A stretch of DNA of 64,000 nucleotides from Lachnospiraceae bacterium. GTDB lineage: Bacteria > Bacillota > Clostridia > Lachnospirales > Lachnospiraceae. The position numbers were made by a program, and so were the translations under genes. The DNA lies in assembly GCA_017624235.1 (NCBI GenBank), contig JAGANL010000051.1:106913-170912 (forward strand), read 5' to 3'. Below are positions 1 to 9,260 of the stretch, in pieces (position 1 is the stretch's first letter; each line of letters opens with the position of its first letter). The notes below the pieces were generated by a model. It was not told the origin of the DNA and searched no databases. It saw only the letters and a list, made by a program, of their open reading frames with translations.

Positions 1-803
1 TTTTTGGATAATCCTCCCAAAAAGAATACCTCATCCATGCGAATCCCCCATTCCCGCAGGGTACGGATGACACGCTCATGCGCCGGAGCACATCTGGAGG
101 TTACCAGCGCCGTCCGTATACCGGACGGGATGCCTGCCTGCATATCCCCCGCCAAAAGCTCTGCCGCTTTTTTCAGAAAGCCTGCAAACGGCCCGGGCTT
201 TAAAGGTTTTGCGGCGTTTATCCTCTCATGCTCTTCAAAGACCGCCAGACCTCTCTCCTGGAATATCCGTTCCGATTCATCCGTAAAGAGCACCGCATCC
301 CCATCTAATGCAATACGGATCGTCTCATCCTCCGTCTGCCTTCTGCTGCTTCCCGCTTCACACACAATACCGGATGCAATCCCGGATTCCACCGCACTCT
401 GAACATCCTCCGCATGAGCCGATAAAAGCAAATCCACCTGAAAGGATTTCAGATAGGAAGCAACGGACGCCCCATCCGTAAAAACCGCCCGTGTAATGTC
501 CATCTCATAATATGCAATGGAACGAAAGAAGCGTAAGGACGCATCCGCGCTGCTTCTGGACATCAGGATTACTTCAACGGGACTCTGCCGCCCCGCCTCC
601 CGTACCCTTCTGCTAAACCGCAGCAGCTTTTGAATAAAGGAAAAACCGGCTCCCGGTTCAAGTATCTCACCTTCATGCTGTATCTGATAGGCACAATAGG
701 CTTCTGCCCCTTCTGCTTCATAGATTCTGTTTTCCACTGACAGATCAAACAATGCTCTCGCAGAAACTGCCACGACCAGTTTGTCCTGTAAATCATATGC
801 CAT
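1..803 (-). CDS. 5'-nucleotidase (PF06189-type), C-terminus cut by window edge
   Basis: The reading frame starts at an ATG at 803, 7 nt after an AGGAGG ribosome site, and runs leftward off the edge, leaving about 267 visible residues. It begins with a DKLVVAVSARALFDL block and later shows IALDGDAVLFTDESE and APAHERVIRTLREWGI, ending at the edge in FFLGGLSK. This is the motif order of the cytosolic 5'-nucleotidase family PF06189, which dephosphorylates nucleoside monophosphates; the LDGDAV stretch is the probable HAD-like core. The family call comes from recalled motifs. The actual substrate is not visible from the sequence. Confidence 0.75.
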   Translation of the reverse strand, partial: MAYDLQDKLVVAVSARALFDLSVENRIYEAEGAEAYCAYQIQHEGEILEPGAGFSFIQKLLRFSRRVREAGRQSPVEVILMSRSSADASLRFFRSIAYYEMDITRAVFTDGASVASYLKSFQVDLLLSAHAEDVQSAVESGIASGIVCEAGSSRRQTEDETIRIALDGDAVLFTDESERIFQERGLAVFEEHERINAAKPLKPGPFAGFLKKAAELLAGDMQAGIPSGIRTALVTSRCAPAHERVIRTLREWGIRMDEVFFLGGLSK

Positions 804-851
804 AAGACCGCCTCCTAAATCTGCAGTACCTACGGCGCTCCTTACTCTGTT

Positions 852-1358
852 CTAACGCAGTCTGTTACACTCGTATTTTTCCAGCGTAAGCAGACAGGTC
901 TTGAGTGCGGCAAAGCGCTCCTCCAGCTCGCCATCCTCTACCTCCACATCGATAGCCACGGCCATGGTCGTAATCATTTCATCGGTAATTCTCGGATGAA
1001 GGGCTGCCAGAATATTCAAACGTTCTTCGTAAGTATCTGCATCCAGAAATTCCAGCACAAGGGGATCCAACTGCAGTTCCTCTGCCGCATCCAAAGTATG
1101 CTCCGCTGCCTCTACACTCTGTCCGACAATCTCTTCCACCAGTTCAAACCGGCTGTTCTGAGATGCGTCAGGATATTTTACCCGGTCCACAGGGCCAAGG
1201 AACATGGCAAGCGGTCTGGCATAAACCTTAAGCTCACCGTAAAGAGCCTGATAGATGACCATTTCTTCCCCGGTCTCCGTATGCTCGGCCAGCGTCACGA
1301 TTCGGTACAGATTCCCTTTAAAGTGCCTGTATATTTCATTCGGATTTGGTTTCCTCAT
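852..1358 (-). CDS. DUF1653 domain protein
   Basis: A 168-residue soluble protein. The first 70 residues (PNPNEIYRHFKGNLYRIV, then YQALYGELKVYARPL and MFLGPVDR) match the pattern of DUF1653, a short beta-rich domain of unknown function. The rest is acidic and helical. The ATG at 1358 is chosen over an upstream in-frame start at 1412 because AAAGGAG lies 7 nt before it and the domain begins immediately. No partner gene is evident; it sits between the 5'-nucleotidase and a small exported protein on the same strand. The biochemical role is unknown. Confidence 0.7.
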   Translation of the reverse strand: MRKPNPNEIYRHFKGNLYRIVTLAEHTETGEEMVIYQALYGELKVYARPLAMFLGPVDRVKYPDASQNSRFELVEEIVGQSVEAAEHTLDAAEELQLDPLVLEFLDADTYEERLNILAALHPRITDEMITTMAVAIDVEVEDGELEERFAALKTCLLTLEKYECNRLR

Positions 1359-1440
1359 GTAGGTTCTCCTTTTTGCATTCATTATGCAAAGTATATCACA
1401 TTTTAAAACCAATCCGTTGTTTTTTTCAGTTAAATTTTTC

Positions 1441-1809
1441 TTAAAAAATCTGGAAATCGAAAGTGCAGGTGTCCACCGGGAAGGAAACCTCCCGAAGCCC
1501 GTTTAAAACTCCCTGTCTTTCCTCTGTACTCATCCGACCAAATCTCTTGTGATGCAGTCGCACCTCATAGCTTCTGCCCCGATCCTCATGAATCGTCTTC
1601 GTCATTGTAACTCCTGCATGGGTGAGACTGTTTTCATCCAGCACCTCTCTTAACCGAGAAAGATATTCCGCCTCCCATGCGTCATAATATTTTTCTTCTA
1701 TGGCTGCCTGCTGTCTCTCCCGGCTCTGACTCATAACCGTCTGGGTCGTACCAAACAGGATCAGAGCCATTAGAACAAAAAAAGTTATGGGAAAAATGTT
1801 TACTTTCAT
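1441..1809 (-). CDS. small membrane-anchored or exported hypothetical protein
   Basis: 122 residues. An N-terminal hydrophobic segment (about residues 4-25, FPITFFVLMALILFG) acts as a signal peptide or membrane anchor, followed by a charged helical stretch (SRERQQAAIEEKYYDAWEAEYLSRLRE) and a short beta-type tail ending in FDFQIF. There is one Cys near the C-terminus and no lipobox. I do not recognise a family. It is preceded by a purine-rich ribosome site (GGAAAGGAG) and lies downstream of the hybrid kinase gene on the same strand, without obvious coupling. Confidence 0.6.
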   Translation of the reverse strand: MKVNIFPITFFVLMALILFGTTQTVMSQSRERQQAAIEEKYYDAWEAEYLSRLREVLDENSLTHAGVTMTKTIHEDRGRSYEVRLHHKRFGRMSTEERQGVLNGLREVSFPVDTCTFDFQIF

Positions 1810-1930
1810 AATAATCTCCTTTCCGTTTCCTGAATGTAAGCTTATTATGGCAGCATTTATGTCCCATTTTCAGGACTTTTATCATTTTCCCATAACTTCT
1901 TATTAAGATAATAAATTTTAAGATGATAAA

Positions 1931-4816
1931 TTATGTTTCCGCCTGTTGCATGGTCCGGTCAATCAATTCCTGAATTTCATCTACAGACAGATCTTCCATC
2001 CACGCTTCAATCTGTCCGAAGATTTTCTCATACTCTTCAGACAGCTCATATTTCTTTGCCTCCTTCAGAATTTCAAATACCTTCTGAAACTCGAATTCCT
2101 CAAGACAATATCTGATATTCGACAAAATACTGCAAATCATTTCATCCGACAGCTCATCCTGCTTCTTTGTCCTGCCTGGATTCATGCCAAAGTGTTCCAA
2201 TACCTGTCCAATTTCCTTTAACAGCTTCGCATATTCTGTCTGAAACTCTTCCATATGTGCGTCAATATAAGCATAATTACCTGCCTCGCCTTCCTGTTCC
2301 TGACGCTTTGCCATACCGGAAATTTCCGCAGCTCCCAGATTTAAGGATGTGCTCTTCATAGAATGAATCTTGATCGTATAAGTCTGATAATCCTGCTCCT
2401 GCTTCAGCCTGCGCAGCTCCTCAAGCTGTTTTTCACCATGCTCATAAGAAATCTGGAGTACCTTGAGATAATCATCTACTCTGCCGCCGCAGTTTGAAAT
2501 TCCCAGGTCGACATCTGCCTTTGTAAGACTCGCTTTCAGATACTGTTTTTCCTCTTTTTCTGCACCGTTATTTTGCTGTACAGACAGTTCCTTTGTTACT
2601 TTTACCTTATCAGTCGGAAGGAAACGGACAAAGAGTCTTTCCAACTGGCTCAGGTTAATCGGCTTTCCAAGATACTCATCGAAGCCCTCCTGCATCAGTC
2701 TGGTTCTTGCCCCGCTGATTGCATCAGCTGTCAGCGCGATGATTCTGCTGTTTTCATCCTTTTCATACCATTTTCTCAATGCCCGGATTCTTTGCATGGC
2801 CTCCACACCATTCATCTCCGGCATCATTTCATCCATAAATACGATATCATAATCCTTGTCCCGACATAAATCCACTGCCTGTCTGCCACTGTTTGCCGTA
2901 TCCACCGATAAGCCATAGGAACTGAAAATTCCTTTTGCCACTCTGACATTCACCTGATTATCATCCACCACCAGAACCCGAATATCCTGAATTTGAATGC
3001 TGCCGAGCTTTCTGCCCGCCTCACGCTCCTGTTCGTGAGAATATGCTCCATCCATCGGGCTGCCGTCCACAATGCTCTGTTCGAGTGTAACCACAAAAAC
3101 GGAACCCTTTCCATAAACGCTTGATACGGTAATATCACCGCCCATCAGTGTTGTATAACCTTTGGCGATGGAAAGTCCAAGACCGGAGCCTTCAATGCCA
3201 TAGTTGATCCTGCGGTCCAGTCTCTCAAAACTGCCAAAGAGCTTATCCATATCCTCCTTACGGATTCCTATTCCGGTATCCGTCACCTTAAATTCCAGCT
3301 TTGCTTTCTCTTCCGTCTTTTCCAGTACTGCCGCCTCGAAGGTCACGCTTCCTTTTTCTGTATACTTGACAGCATTGTTCAGAATATTGACCAATATCCC
3401 TCTTAAACGTACCTTATCACCAGACATGCTATTCGGCATATTCTGATCCACCTTCATCTGAAAGGCCAGCCCTTTGTTCTGGGCCTGTGTACTGATAATC
3501 AGGGAAATATCCTTAAACAGCGCCGCTGTATAGTAATTGTCGCAGACCAGTTCCATTTTTCCGGACTCGATTTTGGAAATATCCAGAATATCATTAATGA
3601 TGGCAAGCAGATTGTGGGAAGACCATTTGATGTCCTGCACATACTCCCGCACTTCATGACTGATATCCATATTCAGCACCAGCTCGGAAAAACCAATGAT
3701 CGCATTCATCGGTGTCCGAATCTCATGTGACATGCTGGCTAAGAACCTGCTCTTGGCCAGGTTGGCATATTCTGCCTCCTCCTTGGCCTCCTGCAGCCTC
3801 TGCATAGCCTTTCTCCGCTCAGACAGATCCGTTACGATGATGATATACCCAATAACGTCTCCAAAATCATCGAAAATTTTATTGATAAGCAGGCTGCAGT
3901 AGAGCTGATTGTTGTGACAGACAGCCTCCATCTCCCTGCTGTTGCCTTCAAACTCGAATACTTCTCTTTCATGCGTCTCAAACAGCTTATAAATCCTGTT
4001 TTCCTCCATCCGTTCATCCCGGATGCCCAAAAAGGAAAAGGCGGCATCGTTCCGAATCTGAAGCTTCCAGTCATAATCATAGACCAGAATCGGCATGGAC
4101 AGGGAATAATAAATAAATTCCGACATGTTGGAAATCGTCATTCTGGAACGGTCTATGAACTCCATCGCATGCACCAGTACGAGCAATCCCAAAAACTGCC
4201 CGAGCGTACTGCCCGGAATCGCCGTTTTGCCCAAAAGCGGAAATACCGTATCCAGAATCATTCCAAAAACAATAACGCCTTCTGCCATCAGAAGCTTCTG
4301 ACCAAGCACTCTCCTTCGTTTTTCTCTTCCATACCTGACCATATATAACGCCGCAACAAACATGTTGGCGGCAACGATAACGGTATAGACCGTATAGATC
4401 GTATTTTCAATACTGTTTCTGAAATAATACGTCATACCGATCTCACTTAATTCATAAGTGACCTCTTTTTTCTGTATCGTCAGAAAATAGATAAAAATAC
4501 CAAAGGAAGCAACCAGATTCATTCCTCTTTGAACCGATACGCTGAGACCGGACAGATAACATATAAGCATCAGCCCCACAATCAGATAGGCAATCGTTCC
4601 AACCATTCCGACTGCACGCCAGAAGTAAGCATTTTCCGGCTCCGTCTGAATGCTGACCCCCCAGAATCCAAAACTCCATACCGCGCTGGAAATGCTCAGA
4701 ATACAGAGCAGACGGTTTTCCCGATACTTCATATCCCTTTTGCGTATGGTTGACACAGAGTAATAGAGTGCCATGATAAAACAGGCAAACATCGCCTGAG
4801 GGAAAAAAATTTTCAT
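1931..4816 (-). CDS. hybrid sensor histidine kinase with receiver and HPt domains
   Basis: 961 residues. Seven predicted membrane helices (about 5-225) form a 7TM-type sensor region, followed by a PAS-like domain (about 232-335), a short coiled coil, and a HisKA domain with the phosphorylated His in SHEIRTPMNAIIGF (H364). An HATPase domain follows (about 470-590, DTGIGI and GSGLGLSIAKG), then a receiver (VLVVDDNQVN, phosphoacceptor Asp in FMDEMMPEMNG) and a C-terminal HPt domain (IHSMKSTSLNLGA). All phosphorelay residues are intact, so an internal His-Asp-His relay is expected. It lies 32 bp after the two-receiver regulator gene, the likely partner. The signal sensed is unknown. Confidence 0.9.
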   Translation of the reverse strand: MKIFFPQAMFACFIMALYYSVSTIRKRDMKYRENRLLCILSISSAVWSFGFWGVSIQTEPENAYFWRAVGMVGTIAYLIVGLMLICYLSGLSVSVQRGMNLVASFGIFIYFLTIQKKEVTYELSEIGMTYYFRNSIENTIYTVYTVIVAANMFVAALYMVRYGREKRRRVLGQKLLMAEGVIVFGMILDTVFPLLGKTAIPGSTLGQFLGLLVLVHAMEFIDRSRMTISNMSEFIYYSLSMPILVYDYDWKLQIRNDAAFSFLGIRDERMEENRIYKLFETHEREVFEFEGNSREMEAVCHNNQLYCSLLINKIFDDFGDVIGYIIIVTDLSERRKAMQRLQEAKEEAEYANLAKSRFLASMSHEIRTPMNAIIGFSELVLNMDISHEVREYVQDIKWSSHNLLAIINDILDISKIESGKMELVCDNYYTAALFKDISLIISTQAQNKGLAFQMKVDQNMPNSMSGDKVRLRGILVNILNNAVKYTEKGSVTFEAAVLEKTEEKAKLEFKVTDTGIGIRKEDMDKLFGSFERLDRRINYGIEGSGLGLSIAKGYTTLMGGDITVSSVYGKGSVFVVTLEQSIVDGSPMDGAYSHEQEREAGRKLGSIQIQDIRVLVVDDNQVNVRVAKGIFSSYGLSVDTANSGRQAVDLCRDKDYDIVFMDEMMPEMNGVEAMQRIRALRKWYEKDENSRIIALTADAISGARTRLMQEGFDEYLGKPINLSQLERLFVRFLPTDKVKVTKELSVQQNNGAEKEEKQYLKASLTKADVDLGISNCGGRVDDYLKVLQISYEHGEKQLEELRRLKQEQDYQTYTIKIHSMKSTSLNLGAAEISGMAKRQEQEGEAGNYAYIDAHMEEFQTEYAKLLKEIGQVLEHFGMNPGRTKKQDELSDEMICSILSNIRYCLEEFEFQKVFEILKEAKKYELSEEYEKIFGQIEAWMEDLSVDEIQELIDRTMQQAET

Positions 4817-4848
4817 ATCCTTGTGCCCCCTGTCCCAAATGCTGTATC

Positions 4849-5592
4849 CTATTCCTGAAATACCTTTTCAATCGCGTCTATCAGTGCCTCTTTCGTTACC
4901 GGCTTTGCCAGATAGGCGGCTGGCTTATACGGCAGACACTCCATCAGCACCTGTCTGTCGATTACACCGGACAGAATAATCACCGGAGTAAGCTGAATCT
5001 CTGAATTTTTCTGCATCATATTCAACACATTTCCTCCATTATAAAGAGGCATCTTATAATCCAGCAGAATCAAATCCGGCGTATGCTTCGCCAGATAATT
5101 CATCGCCAGCTTGGCCGAATTGATCATCACCATATTATATTCTTCGCTCAGATAACTGTTTAACAGCTTCAGATAGGTCATATCATCATCAATCGCCAGT
5201 ATCACTCTGCGATCTTCCTTTTTGCGGTGCTTCTCCCAGATAGAAGTCACCTTTTCCCGCAGGGTTTCCCGATCCACCGGCTTGATCAGATAGCCGTCCA
5301 CTCCCATCAGTGCAGAATTCATGACTGTGGTCTTATCACTCTTTCCGGTCACAAATACTACCGGAACATTGATGCTTTCTTTCAGATTCCGAAACTGCTC
5401 CAATGTCTTAAAGCCATTCATCATCGGCATATTGATATCCAGCAGTATCATATCCACATGATGATGCTGCACATACTGCAGAGCTTCGCGTCCTCCCGAG
5501 ACCGTTGCGATATTCGCTATACCTTCCAGATATTCGCTCATAATGTCCAATATTCCCAAGTCATCATCTACCACCAACACATTCGGCTGCAT
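4849..5592 (-). CDS. response regulator with two receiver domains, no output domain
   Basis: About 247 residues made of two CheY-like receivers. The first (NVLVVDDDLGILDIMSEYL, Asp in LLDINMPMMNG, Lys in YLIKPVD) and the second (ILAIDDDMTYLKLLNSYL, Asp in LLDYKMPLYNG, Lys in YLAKPVT) both keep the acidic pocket, the Asp and the Lys. No DNA-binding or enzymatic output domain is present. The ATG at 5592 is preferred over an upstream GTG at 5604 because GGAG lies 11 nt before it. The gene precedes the hybrid kinase by 32 bp, so it is probably a phosphorelay intermediate or a protein-protein output module. Confidence 0.85.
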   Translation of the reverse strand: MQPNVLVVDDDLGILDIMSEYLEGIANIATVSGGREALQYVQHHHVDMILLDINMPMMNGFKTLEQFRNLKESINVPVVFVTGKSDKTTVMNSALMGVDGYLIKPVDRETLREKVTSIWEKHRKKEDRRVILAIDDDMTYLKLLNSYLSEEYNMVMINSAKLAMNYLAKHTPDLILLDYKMPLYNGGNVLNMMQKNSEIQLTPVIILSGVIDRQVLMECLPYKPAAYLAKPVTKEALIDAIEKVFQE

Positions 5593-5710
5593 CGTTCTTC
5601 TCACTCCAATCTGTCATTCTCCCCGCTCGAATTGTCTGTATATTCAGACACTTAATCAGAAAAATTATAACATATTTTGTATATCCTATGCAACCTGGCG
5701 CGAACAGCCA

Positions 5711-6029
5711 AGAAGACAAATGGCAATTCAGCCCACGTCCTGCCGCCCTCCCACTTAGACTCCACACCACTGCCAAAATTTCGAGACTTACAGAAGGACT
5801 GTGTGTTTGCTTAATGGAGCATTCAAAACCGTAGGGAGAAATCGGCAAGGATGCCGATTTCAGGCGTCCCTGCGCACGAATGCGCATGGATGCCGGCCCG
5901 GCCGGGTATTCAAACTTTTCTGCTCCATTTAGAAAACACCAGTACATCTGTCGTCTCGAAATTTTGGCAATGGCGCGGAGACTAAGTGGGAGGGCGGCAG
6001 GGCGTGGGCTGAATTGCCATTTGTCTTCT
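5711..6029. repeat. long nested inverted-repeat element with structured head, copy 1
   Basis: Two 77-bp arms (5711-5787 and 5953-6029) are reverse complements with only five mismatches. Inside them pairing continues imperfectly into AATGGAGC (5813-5820) with GCTCCATT (5922-5929). That stem encloses two hairpins: AAATCGGCA/TGCCGATTT (5839-5847, 5852-5860) and GGCGTCC/GGATGCC with inner TGCGC/GCGCA (5863-5894). The element fills the gap between the GH127 stop and the two-receiver regulator start. Small ORFs across it are by-products of the palindrome. It is not a simple terminator, as there is no T-tract and it is far too long. A second copy of the head is at 23105-23222. Confidence 0.85.
5813..5929. 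ncRNA. candidate structured RNA head (copy 1)
   Basis: A 117-nt core with three nested helices: a closing stem, a 9-bp hairpin with a four-base loop AGGA, and a longer interrupted hairpin followed by GGCCCG. The same three helices occur at 23105-23222 with paired substitutions. That argues for selection on folding. Orientation is undecided, because both strands fold equally in the core. No family is assigned. Confidence 0.5.
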
Positions 6030-6054
6030 TTTCTATTCCAGCTCTATTCCTGTT

Positions 6055-7995
6055 CTAAGCCTCTCTCATCCACACAAGCATCTCACCCTTGCCTCTGTTA
6101 TTCCACATGCAGTACGGAATCGCCTTAAAGGAATCGGCTTTATAGACCGGAGCTGCGTCCGTATACAGTTCATCTCCGGTATCGGAATAATCGATTCTGG
6201 TGCCGAACAGCTTTGCACATGCTGTTCCGCCAAACAGCTCACCGTCATACTCCTCCTGAATCGGCATCTTTGCATCTATTATAATAGAAGAAAGATATTT
6301 TCCGTTGTCGGCCTCCTCCAGACAGTATACCCAGGGTCCCTTCATCAGGCTCACTTTGCCGATATTATCACGGACTCTCGGATTACACCGTACAAAACGG
6401 AAGGAAACATCAAGTGAAATCTGAAGCTCATCTCCCTTCTTCCATTCACGCTTCAGATATATATATCCCTTTTCCAACGTATATTCTGCCTGCTTTCCAT
6501 TGACCATAACGGTCACTTCTTTGGAAAATGCCGGTTTACGGACAGCAATTGTAAATTCTGCCCTGCTCCTTTCAGGCTCTACCACAATCTTGATATCTCC
6601 ATTTAGAGGATAATCTGCTGTTAAGGTGAACGCCGCTTTTCCAGCTTCCAGCTCCGTTTCTATCCGGCTGGCAATAAACAGGTTCACGTAAAGTGTATCC
6701 GCATCCACCGCATAAGTATAATCTCCCATGGATGCCAGGGTACGGGCAATATTCGGAGGACAGCAGGCTACACCGAACCAGAGCTGCCTTTCCGTCTTTA
6801 CGTGACGCATGGTCGGATTCTTCTCTGCAATTTCCGGTACGACCTCCAGCGGATTCACATAAAAGAAATGCTTTCCATCCATTGCAATGCCGGAGAGCAG
6901 CGTATTATAGAGCGCCTGCTCCACAATATCCATATACTTGCCATCCTTTGTGATTTGGAACATGCGGTTTGAAAACATGGCCAGTCCTACCGTCGCACAG
7001 GATTCGGAATAATTAGTATTGTTCGGCAGATCATAATCCGTCGTAAAGCGCTCACCATAGGAAGCAGAGCCTATACTGCCGGTGATATACATTCTCTTTT
7101 TCACAATGTTGGTCCACAAGACGTCACACTGCTTTAACAGCTCCTCATCCTCATATTCATAAGCCAGATCCGCCATGGCACTGTACAGATACACCGCCCG
7201 TACTGCGTGTCCTTCTGCTGTAGTCTGATCCTTGACAGGCATATGTGCCTGCGCATAATCCCAGTCAAAATCCCTGAATTCCGGAAAAATGAAATCCTGA
7301 TTTTTCACGCAATCCTCACTGGCAAAATAGCATGGTCTTGTACCTCTTGCACGCACAAAGTAATTGGCCAACTCCAGATATCTTCTCTCATGAGTCACAC
7401 GATACAGCTTCACCAGAGCCAGCTCTGCCTCAGGATGTCCCGGATAACCATGCAGCTTCCCGTTTTCACAGCCGAACACCTCACACATATCATCGGCCAT
7501 GCGGCAGACCACCTTCAAAAACTTATCCTTGCCTGTCGCCTGATAATAGGCTACTGCTGCTTCAATCATATGCCCAGCCGTATACAGCTCATGTCCCTCA
7601 AACAGATTCGACCACCTTGGTTTGCCTGTAATCGTAAAATAAGTATTCAGATAGCCGTCCTCACACTGTGCTCCTGCAATCAAATCCACCGCCGCATCCG
7701 CCAGGGCTTCCAGCTTCGGGTTTCTCTTTTTGGCCACACAATAGGCTACCGCTTCCAACCATTTGGCAACATCGGTATCCTGAAATACCATCCCCTTATG
7801 TTCACCCTCCTGATAGCCGCAGGCAATCTTGAAATTCTGAATGCAGTAGCTCTTTTCCGCCCCCTCTACGCTGTCATTAATCAGATCCCATTGGAACGGC
7901 AGAATCACATCCTCCACCAGATTGATGTACCTATTCCAGAAACCGTCATCGATCCGAATCCTATTCAGTTCTACATTTTGCAATTTTGTCTCCAT
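6055..7995 (-). CDS. GH127 beta-L-arabinofuranosidase
   Basis: 646 residues, the usual length for GH127 (formerly DUF1680). The N-terminal two thirds form an alpha/alpha barrel (FQDTDVAKWLEAVAY, GHELYTAGHMIEAAVAYY) and the rest is beta sandwich. The zinc site and nucleophile expected from the Bifidobacterium HypBA1 enzyme are present with the right spacing: E331 and C333 in NYSESCATVG, and C411/C412 in FGVACCPPN. No signal peptide, so it is cytoplasmic and would act on imported arabino-oligosaccharides. It follows the LacI-type gene by 48 bp and is probably co-transcribed with it. The exact linkage specificity cannot be read from the sequence. Confidence 0.9.
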   Translation of the reverse strand: METKLQNVELNRIRIDDGFWNRYINLVEDVILPFQWDLINDSVEGAEKSYCIQNFKIACGYQEGEHKGMVFQDTDVAKWLEAVAYCVAKKRNPKLEALADAAVDLIAGAQCEDGYLNTYFTITGKPRWSNLFEGHELYTAGHMIEAAVAYYQATGKDKFLKVVCRMADDMCEVFGCENGKLHGYPGHPEAELALVKLYRVTHERRYLELANYFVRARGTRPCYFASEDCVKNQDFIFPEFRDFDWDYAQAHMPVKDQTTAEGHAVRAVYLYSAMADLAYEYEDEELLKQCDVLWTNIVKKRMYITGSIGSASYGERFTTDYDLPNNTNYSESCATVGLAMFSNRMFQITKDGKYMDIVEQALYNTLLSGIAMDGKHFFYVNPLEVVPEIAEKNPTMRHVKTERQLWFGVACCPPNIARTLASMGDYTYAVDADTLYVNLFIASRIETELEAGKAAFTLTADYPLNGDIKIVVEPERSRAEFTIAVRKPAFSKEVTVMVNGKQAEYTLEKGYIYLKREWKKGDELQISLDVSFRFVRCNPRVRDNIGKVSLMKGPWVYCLEEADNGKYLSSIIIDAKMPIQEEYDGELFGGTACAKLFGTRIDYSDTGDELYTDAAPVYKADSFKAIPYCMWNNRGKGEMLVWMREA

Positions 7996-8043
7996 TTTTC
8001 CTCCATCCCAGGGTGTTTGTCTCCTTACACCTCTGCCTTTCTT

Positions 8044-9081
8044 TTATCGATATCCATCTGCTCTGACCGACGCCCCCGGAATAATCCGACAGGGCAGTAT
8101 GATGTCCTGATTTTCCTCTTCTCTACCGCTGATCTGTTCTGTTAAAAGCTCCATGGCATGATATCCCATAGCCTGCAGCGGACGTTCCACCGTCACAAGC
8201 TCCGGAGAAATATGCTGTGCAATCGCGGCATGATCAAATCCGGTCACCGCCACATCCTCCGGTATTTTCAGCCCAAGCTCCGTTGCCGCATCGTACACAC
8301 CAACCGCCATTTCATCATTCATAGCCATGATAATCTGCGGAAAATCCTTCCGGTCAAGAAGCTTTCCTGCGGTTTCCCTGCCTTCCTTATAATTCCAGCC
8401 TCCACATAAAACATTCTCCGGTGGTACCTCGATCCCCGCCTCCTTCATGGCTCTCTGAAAGCCCTTTAAACGCAGGGCTGCGGGCTCAGAGCCTTCCAAT
8501 CCTCCGATGACCCCAAACCGTCTGTATCCCTTTTTCAGCATAAGTCCTGTCAGTTGATAAAGTACCTCTTCATTATCATAGCGTACCGAAGAGCCTCTGC
8601 CCATCGGATAGCAGTAGCAGTATACGACAGGCTTTCCGATATCACTGATCATCTCAGGAAGCATCCGGTCATGCATCCCCACATAAATAATACCGTCTAC
8701 CTGCATACCTGCGAGCATATCCACTTCCCGGTCAATGTCCTCCTGATAATTGGAAATATCTTCAAAACGGGATGCAATCTTGCTCATCAGCCTCAGATTG
8801 CTCAGAATGGTATGATATCCCTGCCTTTCAGCAATCTCATTGATACCGTCGATGATTTGAGGGGTATGCCAGACCGTAATGTCCTCCACCAGAATACCAA
8901 TCAGTCTGGATTCATTGGTTCTGAGACTCTTGGCCAGCATATTGGAGCGGTAGCCGGTCTCCCGGATGATCCTCTCTACCTTTTCTCTGGTCTTATCACT
9001 AATCGGCGCCGTTCCGTTCAGAACATACGAAACCGTAGCAACCGAAACGCCCGCCATAGACGCAATTTCCTTTAGGGTCAA
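8044..9081 (-). CDS. LacI-family transcriptional regulator
   Basis: 345 residues. The N-terminal helix-turn-helix is MTLKEIASMAGVSVATVSYV followed by the hinge helix region LNGTAPISDKTREKV. The C-terminal part is a periplasmic-binding-protein-like sugar sensor (about 60-340: GILVEDITVWHTPQIIDGI, VDGIIYVG, PEDVAVTGFDHAAIA). The gene directly precedes the GH127 gene, so it likely controls that gene and itself in response to an arabinose-containing sugar; the ligand is an inference from context. A 16-bp perfect palindrome lies 28 bp upstream of the start. Confidence 0.9.
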   Translation of the reverse strand: MTLKEIASMAGVSVATVSYVLNGTAPISDKTREKVERIIRETGYRSNMLAKSLRTNESRLIGILVEDITVWHTPQIIDGINEIAERQGYHTILSNLRLMSKIASRFEDISNYQEDIDREVDMLAGMQVDGIIYVGMHDRMLPEMISDIGKPVVYCYCYPMGRGSSVRYDNEEVLYQLTGLMLKKGYRRFGVIGGLEGSEPAALRLKGFQRAMKEAGIEVPPENVLCGGWNYKEGRETAGKLLDRKDFPQIIMAMNDEMAVGVYDAATELGLKIPEDVAVTGFDHAAIAQHISPELVTVERPLQAMGYHAMELLTEQISGREEENQDIILPCRIIPGASVRADGYR

Positions 9082-9108
9082 TCCTTTTTCGCCCCTTCCT
9101 GAAGGTTT

Positions 9109-9124
9109 ATTTAAACGTTTAAAT
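9109..9124. promoter_or_regulatory. LacI-type operator palindrome
   Basis: ATTTAAACGTTTAAAT is a perfect 16-bp palindrome with the central CG step typical of LacI/GalR operators. It lies 28 bp upstream of the LacI-type gene start, so autoregulation of the regulator-GH127 operon is likely. Binding itself is inferred. Confidence 0.65.
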
Positions 9125-9209
9125 TGATAGTTAAATCATAGACGTATCCGGGAGATTTGTCAATATAATTTGATGTCAGGAAATATGAAATCCATAGATA
9201 AACAGAAAA

Positions 9210-9242
9210 ATGGATGAGTATTGTTTTCCTCTACTCATCCAT
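9210..9242 (-). terminator. rho-independent terminator of lysA
   Basis: On the minus strand ATGGATGAGTA pairs with TACTCATCCAT around an 11-nt loop, followed directly by a T-run. It lies 18 bp beyond the lysA stop codon. Confidence 0.85.
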
Positions 9243-9260
9243 CAAATTCAATACCACATA

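Noticed and set aside
5564-6128. Short frames inside the first inverted-repeat element
   Set aside because: The same peptide appears on both strands because of the palindrome; there is no start context or family match.
7207-8145. 312-codon plus-strand frame opposite GH127 and the LacI gene
   Set aside because: Antisense shadow across two real genes and their gap; composition is Cys/His/Ile-rich as in mirrored frames.
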